Positions 44,561 to 53,332 of a stretch of 64,000 bases of DNA are shown in pieces. The first letter of the stretch is position 1, and each line of letters starts with the position of its first letter. Under the pieces are notes generated by a model. That model did not search any database and was not told the DNA's origin. It saw only the letters and a program-made list of their open reading frames with translations. The stretch comes from JAJEFO01 sp965214325 (GTDB taxonomy: Bacteria; Pseudomonadota; Alphaproteobacteria; Rhodobacterales; Rhodobacteraceae): the NCBI GenBank assembly GCA_965214325.1, contig CBDCBG010000006.1, positions 248,001 through 312,000 of the forward strand, given 5' to 3'. The position numbers and the translations under genes were made by a program.

Positions 44561-45708
44561 ATGCTGAAGGCGATCAAGGCGCGATTGCATCCGAACGCGG
44601 AGCAGGAGAAGGCGCTGGCCTTCCGGTTCGGCGCCGTGCGCCGGGTGCACGCCTTCGCGCCGGAGCGGCGCGCGAAGGCGTGGAAGGAGAGCGGCGAGAG
44701 CGTCACGAAGCGGACGGCCCCGGACAGGCTGGTGGAACCGAAGGCCGCCGAGGAGACCAGGTGGGCTCAGGGACGCCGACAGCCAGGCCTTGCAGCAGTC
44801 GGTGATCCATCTGGACGAGTTCCTCGGCAGGACGGCGCGTCATCCGCGCTTCAAGAACCGGCACGGCCGGCAGGCCATGTCGTGTCCGCAGCGCGTCAAG
44901 GTCGGGACGGTCAGGGCGGTGCCGCACCGGGAGATCGCGGGCCGGATCAAGCCCGTCGCGGTGTCCCGCACCCCGACGGGGAGATTCCATGCCTCGACCC
45001 TGGCCGACGACGGGCGGCCCGCGCCCGAGCCCGCGAAGGCCGTCGATGCGGACGGGGTGACGGGGGTTGACCCGGGGATTGCCGACCTTGCGGCCGAAAG
45101 CTCCGGCGAGAGGGTCGACGACCCGCGTTTCGTGAGGCGCGCGGCGGCGAACCTGCGGCGCAGGCAGAGGGACCTGTCGCGCAAGAGGGAAGGATCGGCC
45201 AGCCGCGGCAAGGCGCGCGCTTGTCGCCAAGGCGCACGAAGGAACGGCGAACGCGCGCAGCGACTTCCGGCACAGGCTGTCGAAGCGGCTGGCCGACGGG
45301 AACCAGGCGGCCTGCGTGGAGACGCCGGAAGCGAGGAACGCGCTCGGGAACCGGAAGCTTTCCGGACACGTCGCGGACGCGGCGTGGGGCGGCCTGGCGC
45401 GCAGGCTGGAGTGCAAGGCCGAACGGTCCGGCAAGCGCCTGGCGAAGATCGACCGGCGGGTCGCGTCCGGCAGGACCTGTCCGGGTTGCGGCTCGAAGGC
45501 GGAGGAACTGCCGCTGCCGGTGCGGCGCCGGACGTGCCGGGCCTGCGGCCGGGAGCATGACCGGGACATCGACGCCGCCCGGAACATCCGGCGGCAAGGC
45601 ATCCTGAAACCGAAGGCGGAAGGGCTGTCCGTCCCTGCCTGCGGAGGCCTCCCTTCAGGACGGGCGCATCGCCCGCTGCAGCCTGAAGCAGGAAGCCCCG
45701 TCCTCTAG
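44561..45708 (+). pseudogene. IS200/IS605 TnpB (RNA-guided nuclease), frameshifted
   Basis: The reading begins MLKAIKARLHPNAEQEKALA and shifts frame near 44770 and again near 45222. It contains the RuvC start TGVDPGIADLAAESSG, ARSDFRHRLSKRL, the segment METPEARNALGN (position of the RuvC Glu), the zinc ribbon RTCPGCGSKAEELPL / RTCRACGREHDRD and the last RuvC Asp in DIDAARNI. Full in extent but broken, so no active nuclease is expected. The guide-RNA scaffold would overlap its 3' end. Confidence 0.8.
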
Positions 45709-45724
45709 GGCGGGCAGCAGTCAC
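45640..45724 (+). ncRNA. Candidate TnpB guide RNA (reRNA/omega RNA) scaffold and IS right end
   Basis: The end of tnpB runs into GAAGCCCCGTCCTCTAGGGC and GGGCAGCAGTCACC, very like the hairpin that ends many IS605-type elements and forms the 3' scaffold of the TnpB guide RNA. The hairpin pairs CCCGTCCT with AGGGCGGG-like sequence. Since tnpB is broken it could only work with a TnpB supplied from elsewhere. Boundaries are estimates. Confidence 0.5.
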
Positions 45725-45827
45725 CGATCGGCACAGCATCCCGATGGCCAGGTTTGGCGCAATCGCAACGGTCCGGCAGGACCAGCGTTTGAGGCTTGAA
45801 TTCGTCCCGATCTGCCTTGGCTGAAGA

Positions 45828-46466
45828 TCAATAGTTGGGATTGGCGAACCAGGGTTCATAGACTCGCTGCACGGTTGGTCTTTGCGCCACGGCGCCTGCG
45901 ACACGATTGACGTTTGGAAATTCTTCGATTGATGGATGCCCTTTGGCCGGGCGTAACCAAGTGGTCAGCATGAACAGGTAGATGTCGGCGGCGCTGAAAC
46001 GATCGCCCAGCACCCATTCCTTGCTGCCGATTTGCCGTTCCGTCACCGACCAGGTCTCTCGCAGTCGACGGTTGCCTCGCTGTTGCACGCCGGGTTCTCC
46101 TTGGAGAGAATTGGCAAATCGGTCGGGATAGTAAGTGATCTGAAACGCGTTCTGTACCGAGCTGGAAAAATAGACGAGCGTTTGGAGATAGTGCGCCCGT
46201 GCAGGCTCGTCGATCGCAGGTGCGAGGCGAGAATCGGGGTGACGGTCACACAAAAAGATCGTTATCGCGGCGCACTCATACATTGCGCCTGAATCCCACA
46301 ACAGCACTGGAACCCAGCCATTTGGGTTGATCTTCATTTGCTCGGGTGGTCGTTGTTCACCCATCACGATCGACGTTTCGAGAAGCTCGTACGGAGCGCC
46401 GATTTCGTCTAGGATCACCCGGACGCCCATAGAGGCGCTCTTGAGCGCGTAGTAGAGCTTGTACAT
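45828..46466 (-). CDS. Glutathione S-transferase family protein
   Basis: A 212-residue GST. The N-terminal thioredoxin-like domain is MYKLYYALKSASMGVRVILD to about residue 80, with the glutathione site KINPNGWVPVLLWDSG and the E-C in AMYECAAITIFL in place of the usual ES. The helical C-terminal domain contains WVLGDRFSAADIYLFML, the conserved N-capping motif. ATG at 46466 lies behind GAAGG; a longer reading to 46526 lacks similarity. It is in line with the iron alcohol dehydrogenase gene upstream (172 bp away). It may detoxify or isomerise an intermediate. Confidence 0.9.
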   Translation of the reverse strand: MYKLYYALKSASMGVRVILDEIGAPYELLETSIVMGEQRPPEQMKINPNGWVPVLLWDSGAMYECAAITIFLCDRHPDSRLAPAIDEPARAHYLQTLVYFSSSVQNAFQITYYPDRFANSLQGEPGVQQRGNRRLRETWSVTERQIGSKEWVLGDRFSAADIYLFMLTTWLRPAKGHPSIEEFPNVNRVAGAVAQRPTVQRVYEPWFANPNY

Positions 46467-46637
46467 CGCGATTGCCTTCTGCGAATTCAGATGAGTTGCA
46501 CGGCCTGGCGAGCATTCTCGAATCAAGGCACCGGATCAAGTCCCGGTGAATGAAGGGTCGGCAGTTCCAGTTCCCTGCGTCGGTCTCCCAGGTCACCTTG
46601 CGCTGCCGGACTGGCCAAATCGGCAGATACACGCGTA

Positions 46638-47801
46638 TCAGCGTGCCTGCGAGATTGCCGTCGTCACGAGGTGGCCGATCTCTGCGACTGAGGCTCGCCT
46701 TGGGTTGGTGGCCGCGGCGCTGTCTTGAATGGCCTTCCGGGCGATCCTGCCTGCACAATCCGCTGGAACTCCTATTTCGCTTAGTGATCTGGGTATGCCG
46801 ATCTCGTCCAGCGTCGATTCGACATCGCGGACAAATCCATCGACGGTTCGATCCTCAAGACCCATCGCCTCGGCCATTCGGATCACCTTGGCGTCCAAGC
46901 CAGGCAAGTTAAACCGCAGCACCACCGGCAAGATTATCGCATTGGTCAGGCCGTGTTGGGTGTCGTATTCTGCGCCGACCATATGCGAGATCGCATGCAC
47001 GAGACCCAGCCCTTTGAGAAAGGAGATTCCGGCAAGGCAAGACCCAACAAGCATTCCGCTGCGTGCTTCAAGATTGCTTGGTTCACGGACAGCGACGGGC
47101 AGCGACTTCGCCACCAGCGACAACCCTTGTAGCGCGGCTCCGTCGCATAGCGGATGGAAGCCAGGCACGAGATAGGCCTCTATCGCGTGGGTCATGGCGT
47201 CTGCGCCGGTCCAGGCTGTCAGGTTTGAAGGCAAGCCAAGTGTTAAATTCGGGTCGAGCAAGGCCAAAGCCGGTTTGCATTGCGGGTGCCATATGCAGAG
47301 TTTCATTCCTTTCCCGACATGGGTCACCATTGCCGTGCTTTCGGTTTCGGCTCCGGTGCCGGCAGTGGTGGGGATGGTTATCAAGGCTGGAAATTCTGCC
47401 GCAACATCAGGTACGGGTCTCTCATGCTCGAACGCCCAAAGGTCCACGCCGCTCCTCACCGTCAGACAGATCGCCTTCCCGCCGTCCATCGCGCTTCCAC
47501 CCCCGATGGCGATAATGCCGTCATGGTCGCCAGCGACGAATGCCGCGCAGCCGGCTCCGATCTCATCATCACGCGGATTCGGCGAAATGTCCCGGAAAAG
47601 ACCCGACCTTAGGCCTGATTGCACCAGGCATGCCTGCAGCTGACCAACAAACGGCAAGCCATGGCTATTCCTGTCGGTAACTATCAATGGCCTCGTGATG
47701 CCCAAGCCGTGGCATCTGTCCCCGATTTCTGCCAGTCGGCCGGGACCAAAGGCGATGGGCACTGGGAACGTCCAATCCCGAGGTTCAAGAATTTCAGGCA
47801 T
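46638..47801 (-). CDS. Iron-containing alcohol dehydrogenase
   Basis: A 387-residue group III alcohol dehydrogenase. NAD binding is shown by IIAIGGGSAMDGGKAI and TIPTTAGTGAETESTAMVTH. Metal ligands are in AWTGADAMTHAIEAY, HAISHMVGAEYDTQHGLTNA. The family includes 1,3-propanediol, lactaldehyde, 4-hydroxybutyrate and maleylacetate reductases; sequence alone does not choose. ATG at 47801 is preferred to a start two codons earlier. Same strand as the GST gene, so the two could form an operon. Confidence 0.92.
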   Translation of the reverse strand: MPEILEPRDWTFPVPIAFGPGRLAEIGDRCHGLGITRPLIVTDRNSHGLPFVGQLQACLVQSGLRSGLFRDISPNPRDDEIGAGCAAFVAGDHDGIIAIGGGSAMDGGKAICLTVRSGVDLWAFEHERPVPDVAAEFPALITIPTTAGTGAETESTAMVTHVGKGMKLCIWHPQCKPALALLDPNLTLGLPSNLTAWTGADAMTHAIEAYLVPGFHPLCDGAALQGLSLVAKSLPVAVREPSNLEARSGMLVGSCLAGISFLKGLGLVHAISHMVGAEYDTQHGLTNAIILPVVLRFNLPGLDAKVIRMAEAMGLEDRTVDGFVRDVESTLDEIGIPRSLSEIGVPADCAGRIARKAIQDSAAATNPRRASVAEIGHLVTTAISQAR

Positions 47802-47807
47802 GGTCAT

Positions 47808-48347
47808 GCTGTGCCACTGCCAGGTGCTTTGATCGATGACGCAATCTACCTTAACTCGCTCTGCACAACATCAAATGAAAATCTTGGTGAGCAAGGCCGC
47901 AGCCCGATGCGGGCCTCAATGGCGGACCACGACGTGACCAGGAAAGTTCTCCGATGATCGGCGGCCAATCTGATTGCCGCCAGCGGTCCGGTCGAGGTGT
48001 CAGGGATTGCCCGAGAAATCGCTCCGCCCGGACACCGCATTCATGGCCAGGATGAAGGCCATCACGCCCCAGGGGGCCGCAGCAACCATCGTCGCTGGAT
48101 TCCTGGGCTAGTAGGGCGCCAGGTGCAGCCCCCCGCGGTGAAGTCGCTCATCCACTGTACAGGGCGTCGAGGGCGAAGCAGACGCGGCCGGCGGGTCACA
48201 ATTTCCACGTGTGGCAGGGAGACGATAGACGTGGGTCGGCAATGCCAGGGTGCGCACGACCTGGACCGCAGCCTTACCTTGCGGAAAGGGGGATCAGTGG
48301 AATAGCAAGACGTGTAAGGAAATTTCTATAATCGGGAGAGATTGATC
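47808..48347. other. Gap left of the winged-helix regulator gene
   Basis: About 540 bp. A short plus-strand reading (FMARMKAITPQGAAATIVAG, ending in a stop near 48111) looks like the C-terminal scrap of some gene but I cannot name it. Otherwise nothing is seen. GGGAG before 48348 serves the regulator gene. Confidence 0.35.
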
Positions 48348-48806
48348 ATGTCTGAGTCAGGGACGCTTTTTGATCGCTTCTGTTTTGCGCAGGCCTCCTT
48401 TGAGAGCTCGCGCCATGTCTATCGACGCGAGCACGCACCGGGTCAGGTACGCCGTTTCTTTAACACCAGTTTTACCGCGTTCGAGTTGCGCCGGCACATG
48501 ATGAACCACTATTTCTCCAAGGGTAGCTTCACTATCTCGGAACTTGTGGAAGTCTCTGAATTCAGTCGTCCAACCGTCACTTCGACTGTGCATGAAGCCT
48601 TGGAGCTCGGCTATTTGGAAGAGCTGCCAGGCACAGGTGACCGCCGTCGCCGCGACTTTTGCCCAACCGAGCCGATGCTGGAGGCCTGGCGCAACTATTG
48701 CAATGCGCTTCTCGCAAATCCGGAGTTCGCCCGTGCGCTGAAACTCGCTCAAACGCTGATGTCGATGCGGGAGCTTGAGGCTCATCCATTGGGCAAATAT
48801 ATATGA
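48348..48806 (+). CDS. Winged-helix transcriptional regulator
   Basis: A 152-residue protein with a MarR-like winged helix: FELRRHMMNHYFSKGSFTIS, ELVEVSEFSRPTVTSTVHEA (recognition helix), then LELGYLEELPGTGDRRRRDF (wing). Helical tails at both ends suit dimerisation. The start ATG at 48348 follows GGGAG; an in-frame TTG at 48342 is less likely. It precedes the hydrolase and ABC importer genes on the same strand and is probably their regulator. Ligand unknown. Confidence 0.75.
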   Translation: MSESGTLFDRFCFAQASFESSRHVYRREHAPGQVRRFFNTSFTAFELRRHMMNHYFSKGSFTISELVEVSEFSRPTVTSTVHEALELGYLEELPGTGDRRRRDFCPTEPMLEAWRNYCNALLANPEFARALKLAQTLMSMRELEAHPLGKYI

Positions 48807-48927
48807 AATTTTTTAATCTTTTTCGAGCGACACCCCATGTGTTGTAGTGAATGACAGCGGGTGCCGGATATCGGCGCTACTCATCGGCGCCCTCTGATGA
48901 AGACACTTTTCAGGGGAAGTCACGCAA

Positions 48928-49737
48928 ATGTTGGACACGCCAGAGCTGCGATATGTATCGCACAAGGGCGGTCGTCTCGCGTATCGCGAGACAGGCACGG
49001 GGCCGACTCTCTTCCTGCTCCACGGCATGAACGGCAGCAGTCAGAGCTGGGCTTACCTGTTTCGGGCGCTGGGCGCTTCATTCCGCGTTGTCGCGTGGGA
49101 TGCACCGAGCTTCGGCGCATCCGATGTTTTTGGCGACAGCGTGGACGACTATGTCAACGCCGCCAAGGCCCTAACGGATGCGCTGGAACTCAGGGACGTC
49201 GTCGTGATTGGCCATTCGATGGGGGGCGTGGTGGCCGCACGGTTGGCCGCGGACAGGGATGCTTCAACGGCAGGCCTGGTTCTGTCCTCGACCCATCTGG
49301 GATTTGCACGCCCGAAAGGCGAGGCGTTGCTGGCGCGCTACGCCACCCGGATCGACCGCATCAGCGCTGACAACGCGGACATGACCTACGGAATTGAAAG
49401 GGCTCAACGCATCGCTCCCGAAGGCACTTCTGACGCGGTCATCCGATTCCTGGCGAATGTCGCAATGGGTGCGCGCATGGAAGGCATCCGCGACGGTGGC
49501 CGCATGTGCCAGGAAACTGACAACGCAAGAATTGGCCAGAGGGTGAGCGTTCCCGTACTCATTCTGTCAGGTGGCGAAGACACCGTGATCTCGCCTGAAA
49601 TGCATGCGTCGCTGGTCGCGGCATTTCCGAAGGCACAGCAAGTCGTGTTCCCCGAGGCAGGCCACGCCTCCTACGCGGAATGCCCCGACCTCTTCAACGG
49701 GCAGATCAAGAAATTCGCAACGAATGCCTGGGAGTAA
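48928..49737 (+). CDS. Alpha/beta hydrolase
   Basis: A 269-residue alpha/beta-fold hydrolase. The oxyanion loop LFLLHGMNGSSQSW, the nucleophile elbow VVIGHSMGGVVAARLA (Ser in GHSMGG), the acid in LILSGGEDTVISPEM and the His in PEAGHASYAECPDL complete the triad. Most similar in style to MhpC/3-oxoadipate-enol-lactonase-type enzymes, but any small ester, lactone or C-C substrate is possible. It lies 56 bp before the dipeptide-type binding protein gene, so the importer may bring in its substrate. Confidence 0.9.
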   Translation: MLDTPELRYVSHKGGRLAYRETGTGPTLFLLHGMNGSSQSWAYLFRALGASFRVVAWDAPSFGASDVFGDSVDDYVNAAKALTDALELRDVVVIGHSMGGVVAARLAADRDASTAGLVLSSTHLGFARPKGEALLARYATRIDRISADNADMTYGIERAQRIAPEGTSDAVIRFLANVAMGARMEGIRDGGRMCQETDNARIGQRVSVPVLILSGGEDTVISPEMHASLVAAFPKAQQVVFPEAGHASYAECPDLFNGQIKKFATNAWE

Positions 49738-49793
49738 ATTCGGGCCGTCATCATCAAGGAAGCAACCGAAAACCGATGAAAGGGAGAAAAGAA

Positions 49794-51392
49794 ATGAGAA
49801 AATCCATCTTGAAGCCAGCGGCTCTGCTGTTCTCTGCGGCTGCGGGCCTCGGGCTTGTGGCCAGCCCTGTGCTGGCAGACGACCTGACGCTGGCACTGGC
49901 CGCCGAACCCACATCCATGGACCCGCACTACCAGAACCTGACCATCAACAACTCGATGGCGACGCAGGTCTACGATGCCCTGGTCCTGCAGGATGTGAAC
50001 CAGAAGCTGATCCCGGGGCTTGCCGCGTCTTGGGCGCCAATTGACGAGCGCACATGGGAATTCAAGTTGCGCCCGAATGTGACCTTTCACAACGGCGCGG
50101 CATTCACTGCCGAAGATGTGGTTGCCACGATGCAGCGCGCGGCGAACGTGCCCAACAGCCCGTCCAGTTTCGCGACCTTCATAAAGGGCAAGACGTTTGA
50201 AGTTGTCGATGATCTGGCCCTTCGGATTTCGACCGAGAAGCCATACCCATTTACGCCGAACGACATGTCGCGGATTTCCATTATCGATTCCGCGTTCGTC
50301 GATGCCACGACTGAGGACTTCAACACCGGAGCGGCCTCATTCGGGACGGGCCCGTTTAGCTTCACCAAATGGCTGCCCGGCGACGTGATCGAGTTGTCGC
50401 GCAATGACGGCTATTGGGGGGCGGCCGTGGATTGGGACAATGTCATCATTCGCCCCATCGGCGACGGGACAACCCGGGCAGCTGCGCTCATCGCCGGTGA
50501 CGTGGATTTCATCGAGCGGGTCGCGCCCTCTGACTTGCCCAGTCTGGAAAGTCGCGACGGGCTGTCGGTCTTCAAATCGGTATCCAACCGCCTGCTCTAT
50601 TTGACGCTGCATATGACGGATGACCGGATCAAGCCCTATGTCACCGATCACGATGGGAATCCGATTGCCTCGCCCTTCCAGGACATTCGCGTGCGTGAAG
50701 CCGTGTCTCTGGCGATCAATCGTCAGGCCATTGCGGATCGCGTGATGGACGGGCTGTCCGCGCCTGCGGGTCAGTTCTCGCCCGAAGGATACATCGGCTA
50801 TTCCGACAATCTCAATCCGGATGCCCATGATCCGGACCGTGCCAAGCAGCTGCTGGCAGAAGCAGGCTACGGCGATGGGTTCAAACTGACCATCCACGGT
50901 CCGGCCGGCCGCTATTCCAACGACACGCGGATTCTCGAAGCCATCGCGCAGATGCTGTCGCGCATCGGCATCGACACCAGTATCGAGACCATGCCCGCCT
51001 CGGTCTTCTTCAAGCGCTTCTCGCGCGGGGGGCCGGGTGACACACCCGAGTTCACGGTTGCCATGTCCGGCTATGCGAATGGCTCGGGCGAGCCTTCGCA
51101 CCCGCTGCGGATCTTCATTCACACGAAGCAGAAAGAGCGCGGTTACGGGCCGGGCAATCGCAATGGCTACAGCAATGCCGAGGTCGATAAGCTGATCGAA
51201 GATGGGCGATCCTCGATGGACATTGCCAAGGGGGAAAGTGCCTTCATCCAGGCGACCGACATCGCGATGCAGGAATATGCGCTTGTTCCGATCCACCACG
51301 AGATCGCGACCTGGGCCGCGCGCGACGGCATCGCTTACGGACACGGAGCCCTGGACAGCACGTTCATCCACAATATCCGTGCGCAAGAATAA
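49794..51392 (+). CDS. ABC transporter substrate-binding protein, dipeptide/oligopeptide type (SBP_bac_5)
   Basis: A 532-residue periplasmic binding protein. Signal peptide: RKSILKPAALLFSAAAGLGL then VASPVLADDL, with cleavage likely after VLA. The family-5 core shows AAEPTSMDPHYQNLTINNSM, WEFKLRPNVTFHNGAAFTAE and the FQDIRVREAVSLAINRQAIA block. Start ATG 49794 follows AAAGGGAG. It is the first gene of a five-gene importer. A strong hairpin directly downstream may stabilise its mRNA, so that binding protein outnumbers the membrane parts. Confidence 0.93.
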   Translation: MRKSILKPAALLFSAAAGLGLVASPVLADDLTLALAAEPTSMDPHYQNLTINNSMATQVYDALVLQDVNQKLIPGLAASWAPIDERTWEFKLRPNVTFHNGAAFTAEDVVATMQRAANVPNSPSSFATFIKGKTFEVVDDLALRISTEKPYPFTPNDMSRISIIDSAFVDATTEDFNTGAASFGTGPFSFTKWLPGDVIELSRNDGYWGAAVDWDNVIIRPIGDGTTRAAALIAGDVDFIERVAPSDLPSLESRDGLSVFKSVSNRLLYLTLHMTDDRIKPYVTDHDGNPIASPFQDIRVREAVSLAINRQAIADRVMDGLSAPAGQFSPEGYIGYSDNLNPDAHDPDRAKQLLAEAGYGDGFKLTIHGPAGRYSNDTRILEAIAQMLSRIGIDTSIETMPASVFFKRFSRGGPGDTPEFTVAMSGYANGSGEPSHPLRIFIHTKQKERGYGPGNRNGYSNAEVDKLIEDGRSSMDIAKGESAFIQATDIAMQEYALVPIHHEIATWAARDGIAYGHGALDSTFIHNIRAQE

Positions 51393-51397
51393 GGTAA

Positions 51398-51431
51398 GAC
51401 CGGCCCGCCGCATGCCGGCGGCGGGCCGGTC
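51398..51431 (+). promoter_or_regulatory. Intra-operon stem-loop after the binding-protein gene
   Basis: A perfect 13-bp stem, GACCGGCCCGCCG (51398-51410) with CGGCGGGCCGGTC (51419-51431), closes an 8-base loop 6 bp after the binding-protein stop and 18 bp before the permease ATG. There is no T run, so it is more likely an mRNA-stabilising or attenuating hairpin than a full terminator. Confidence 0.75.
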
Positions 51432-51449
51432 TACGAAGGGAACCTTCCG

Positions 51450-52427
51450 ATGTTAGCCTTTGTGCTGAGACGCGTCATGCAAAGCGCGGTCGTTCTCTTC
51501 GTCATGTCGTTGATCGTGTTTTCCATGATCAATTTGGTCGGTGACCCCGTCGACATGCTGGTCAACCCGGAAAGCCTGCCCGAGGAGGTCGAACGTGTGC
51601 GCAGGGACTTCGGGCTCGATCAGCCGGTCCAAGTGCAATATTGGAAGTTCCTGACGGGTGCGCTGTCGGGGGATCTGGGCAATTCCTTTATCTTCGGACG
51701 ACCGGCACTTGCACTCATTGCCGAGCGTTTCCCGGCCACGCTCGAACTTGCGACATGCGCGCTGATAATTTCCGTGACGGTGGGCCTGCCATTGGGGGTC
51801 TATGCTGGCCTGCGCCCTGAAGGATGGGGCGCACGCATCATCATGGGTGGCTCGGTGCTCGGCATTTCGATTCCGACCTTCTGGCTGGGCCTGATGATGA
51901 TAATTGTCTTTTCGGTCGTACTCGGTTGGCTGCCGGTGTCCGGCCGAGGCGAGACCTCGCGTTTCCTAGGCATCGAGAGCAGTGCCTTTACGCTGGACGG
52001 GCTGCGCCATCTCGTCATGCCCGCCACCAATCTCGCACTTTTCAAGATCGCCATGGTCATCCGGCTGGCGCGCGCTGGAACGGTTGAGGTCATGGCGCTT
52101 GATTTCATCAGGTTTGCCCGCGCCAAAGGGCTGTCGTCAAGCCGCATCGTACGCGCTCATCTTATGCCCAATATCCTCATTCCGATTGTCACTGTGGTGG
52201 GGATCGAGTTCGGTACACTGATTGCATTTGCGACCGTGACGGAATCCATTTTCGCCTGGCCGGGCCTCGGCAAGCTCGTCATCGACGCCATCGTCAATCT
52301 GGACCGCCCCATTGTCGTGGCCTACCTGCTGTTTGTGGTGGCCCTTTTCTTGGTGCTCAATCTGGTCGTGGACATCATCTACGCCGTGCTCGACCCACGT
52401 GTGCGCCTGCAAGGGGACGAGACATGA
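51450..52427 (+). CDS. ABC transporter permease (DppB type)
   Basis: A 325-residue membrane protein with about six helices. Typical N-terminus LRRVMQSAVVLFVMSLIVFS with the DppB-like LVGDPVDMLV and FGLDQPVQVQYWKFLTGALS. The EAA-like coupling loop is DFIRFARAKGLSSSRIVRAH, followed by LMPNILIPIVTVVGIEFGTL. It forms the translocation pore with the next gene product. Its stop overlaps the next ATG by 4 bp. Confidence 0.93.
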   Translation: MLAFVLRRVMQSAVVLFVMSLIVFSMINLVGDPVDMLVNPESLPEEVERVRRDFGLDQPVQVQYWKFLTGALSGDLGNSFIFGRPALALIAERFPATLELATCALIISVTVGLPLGVYAGLRPEGWGARIIMGGSVLGISIPTFWLGLMMIIVFSVVLGWLPVSGRGETSRFLGIESSAFTLDGLRHLVMPATNLALFKIAMVIRLARAGTVEVMALDFIRFARAKGLSSSRIVRAHLMPNILIPIVTVVGIEFGTLIAFATVTESIFAWPGLGKLVIDAIVNLDRPIVVAYLLFVVALFLVLNLVVDIIYAVLDPRVRLQGDET

Positions 52428-53332
52428 GCGAGACGCAGGCCACGCGCGCCGCAAGTCCCGGCTCGGCGCAGTTTGCCAAGGCATCGAGCGCGATCGTGTC
52501 GCGCCCCGCGTCGCTGGTTGCGGGCATCTTGCTCCTGTTGATCGCCACGTCCGCGATTTTCGCCCACTACATCGCGCCAACCAACCCTTATGATCTTGCC
52601 ACTGTCAGCGTGCTGGATGGGCGGCTTGCGCCAGGCGAGGTGATGTTGGACGGCACAGTTGCCTGGCTGGGCACAGATGGAGCCGGTCGCGATGTTCTGA
52701 GCGCCATTATCTTTGGGTTGCGCACCAGCCTTGCCGTGGCCATCAGCAGCGCCCTCATCGCGCTGACAGTCGGACTTGCGGTAGGGCTGACCGCCGCCTT
52801 CTATGGCGGACGGACCGACGCGTTCCTGATGCGGATTGTCGACATCCAGCTTTCCTTCCCGGCCATTCTGGTCGCGCTCGTGCTGTTGGCGTTGCTGGGC
52901 AAGGGCATCGACAGGGTCGTAGTTGCGCTCGCCATCGTGCAATGGGCGCTTTATGCGCGGACGGTGCGTGCCGCCGCCATGGTGGAGCGACGCAAGGAGT
53001 ATTTCGAGGCGGCCACTTGCCTGGAGCTCAGCAACGCCCGCATCATCTGGAAGCATCTGCTGCCCAACAGCGTCTCGTCGCTGATTGTGCTGGCGACACT
53101 GCAGACGGCGCACTCCATCTCGATCGAAGCGACGCTCAGCTTCCTCGGTGTGGGGGTGCCCATCACGGAGCCGTCGCTTGGCTCGCTGATCTCCAACGGA
53201 TTCGACTACATTCTGTCGGGTGCCTACTGGATCACGTTCTTCCCCGGTGTCATGCTGTTGGCGACCGTTGCGGCGATCAACATCGTTGGTGACCAATTGC
53301 GCTCCGCGATCAATCCAAGGCTTGCGAAATGA
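52424..53332 (+). CDS. ABC transporter permease (DppC type)
   Basis: A 302-residue membrane protein with about six helices: VAGILLLLIATSAIFAHYIA first, then the DppC-like WLGTDGAGRDVLSAIIFGLR, which is a hallmark. The coupling loop reads YFEAATCLELSNARIIWKHL followed by LPNSVSSLIVLATLQTAHSI. It pairs with the DppB-type permease. Overlaps both neighbours by 4 bp. Confidence 0.93.
   Translation: MSETQATRAASPGSAQFAKASSAIVSRPASLVAGILLLLIATSAIFAHYIAPTNPYDLATVSVLDGRLAPGEVMLDGTVAWLGTDGAGRDVLSAIIFGLRTSLAVAISSALIALTVGLAVGLTAAFYGGRTDAFLMRIVDIQLSFPAILVALVLLALLGKGIDRVVVALAIVQWALYARTVRAAAMVERRKEYFEAATCLELSNARIIWKHLLPNSVSSLIVLATLQTAHSISIEATLSFLGVGVPITEPSLGSLISNGFDYILSGAYWITFFPGVMLLATVAAINIVGDQLRSAINPRLAK

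Noticed and set aside
44561..45708. An active TnpB nuclease gene
   Set aside because: At least two frameshifts separate its RuvC parts.
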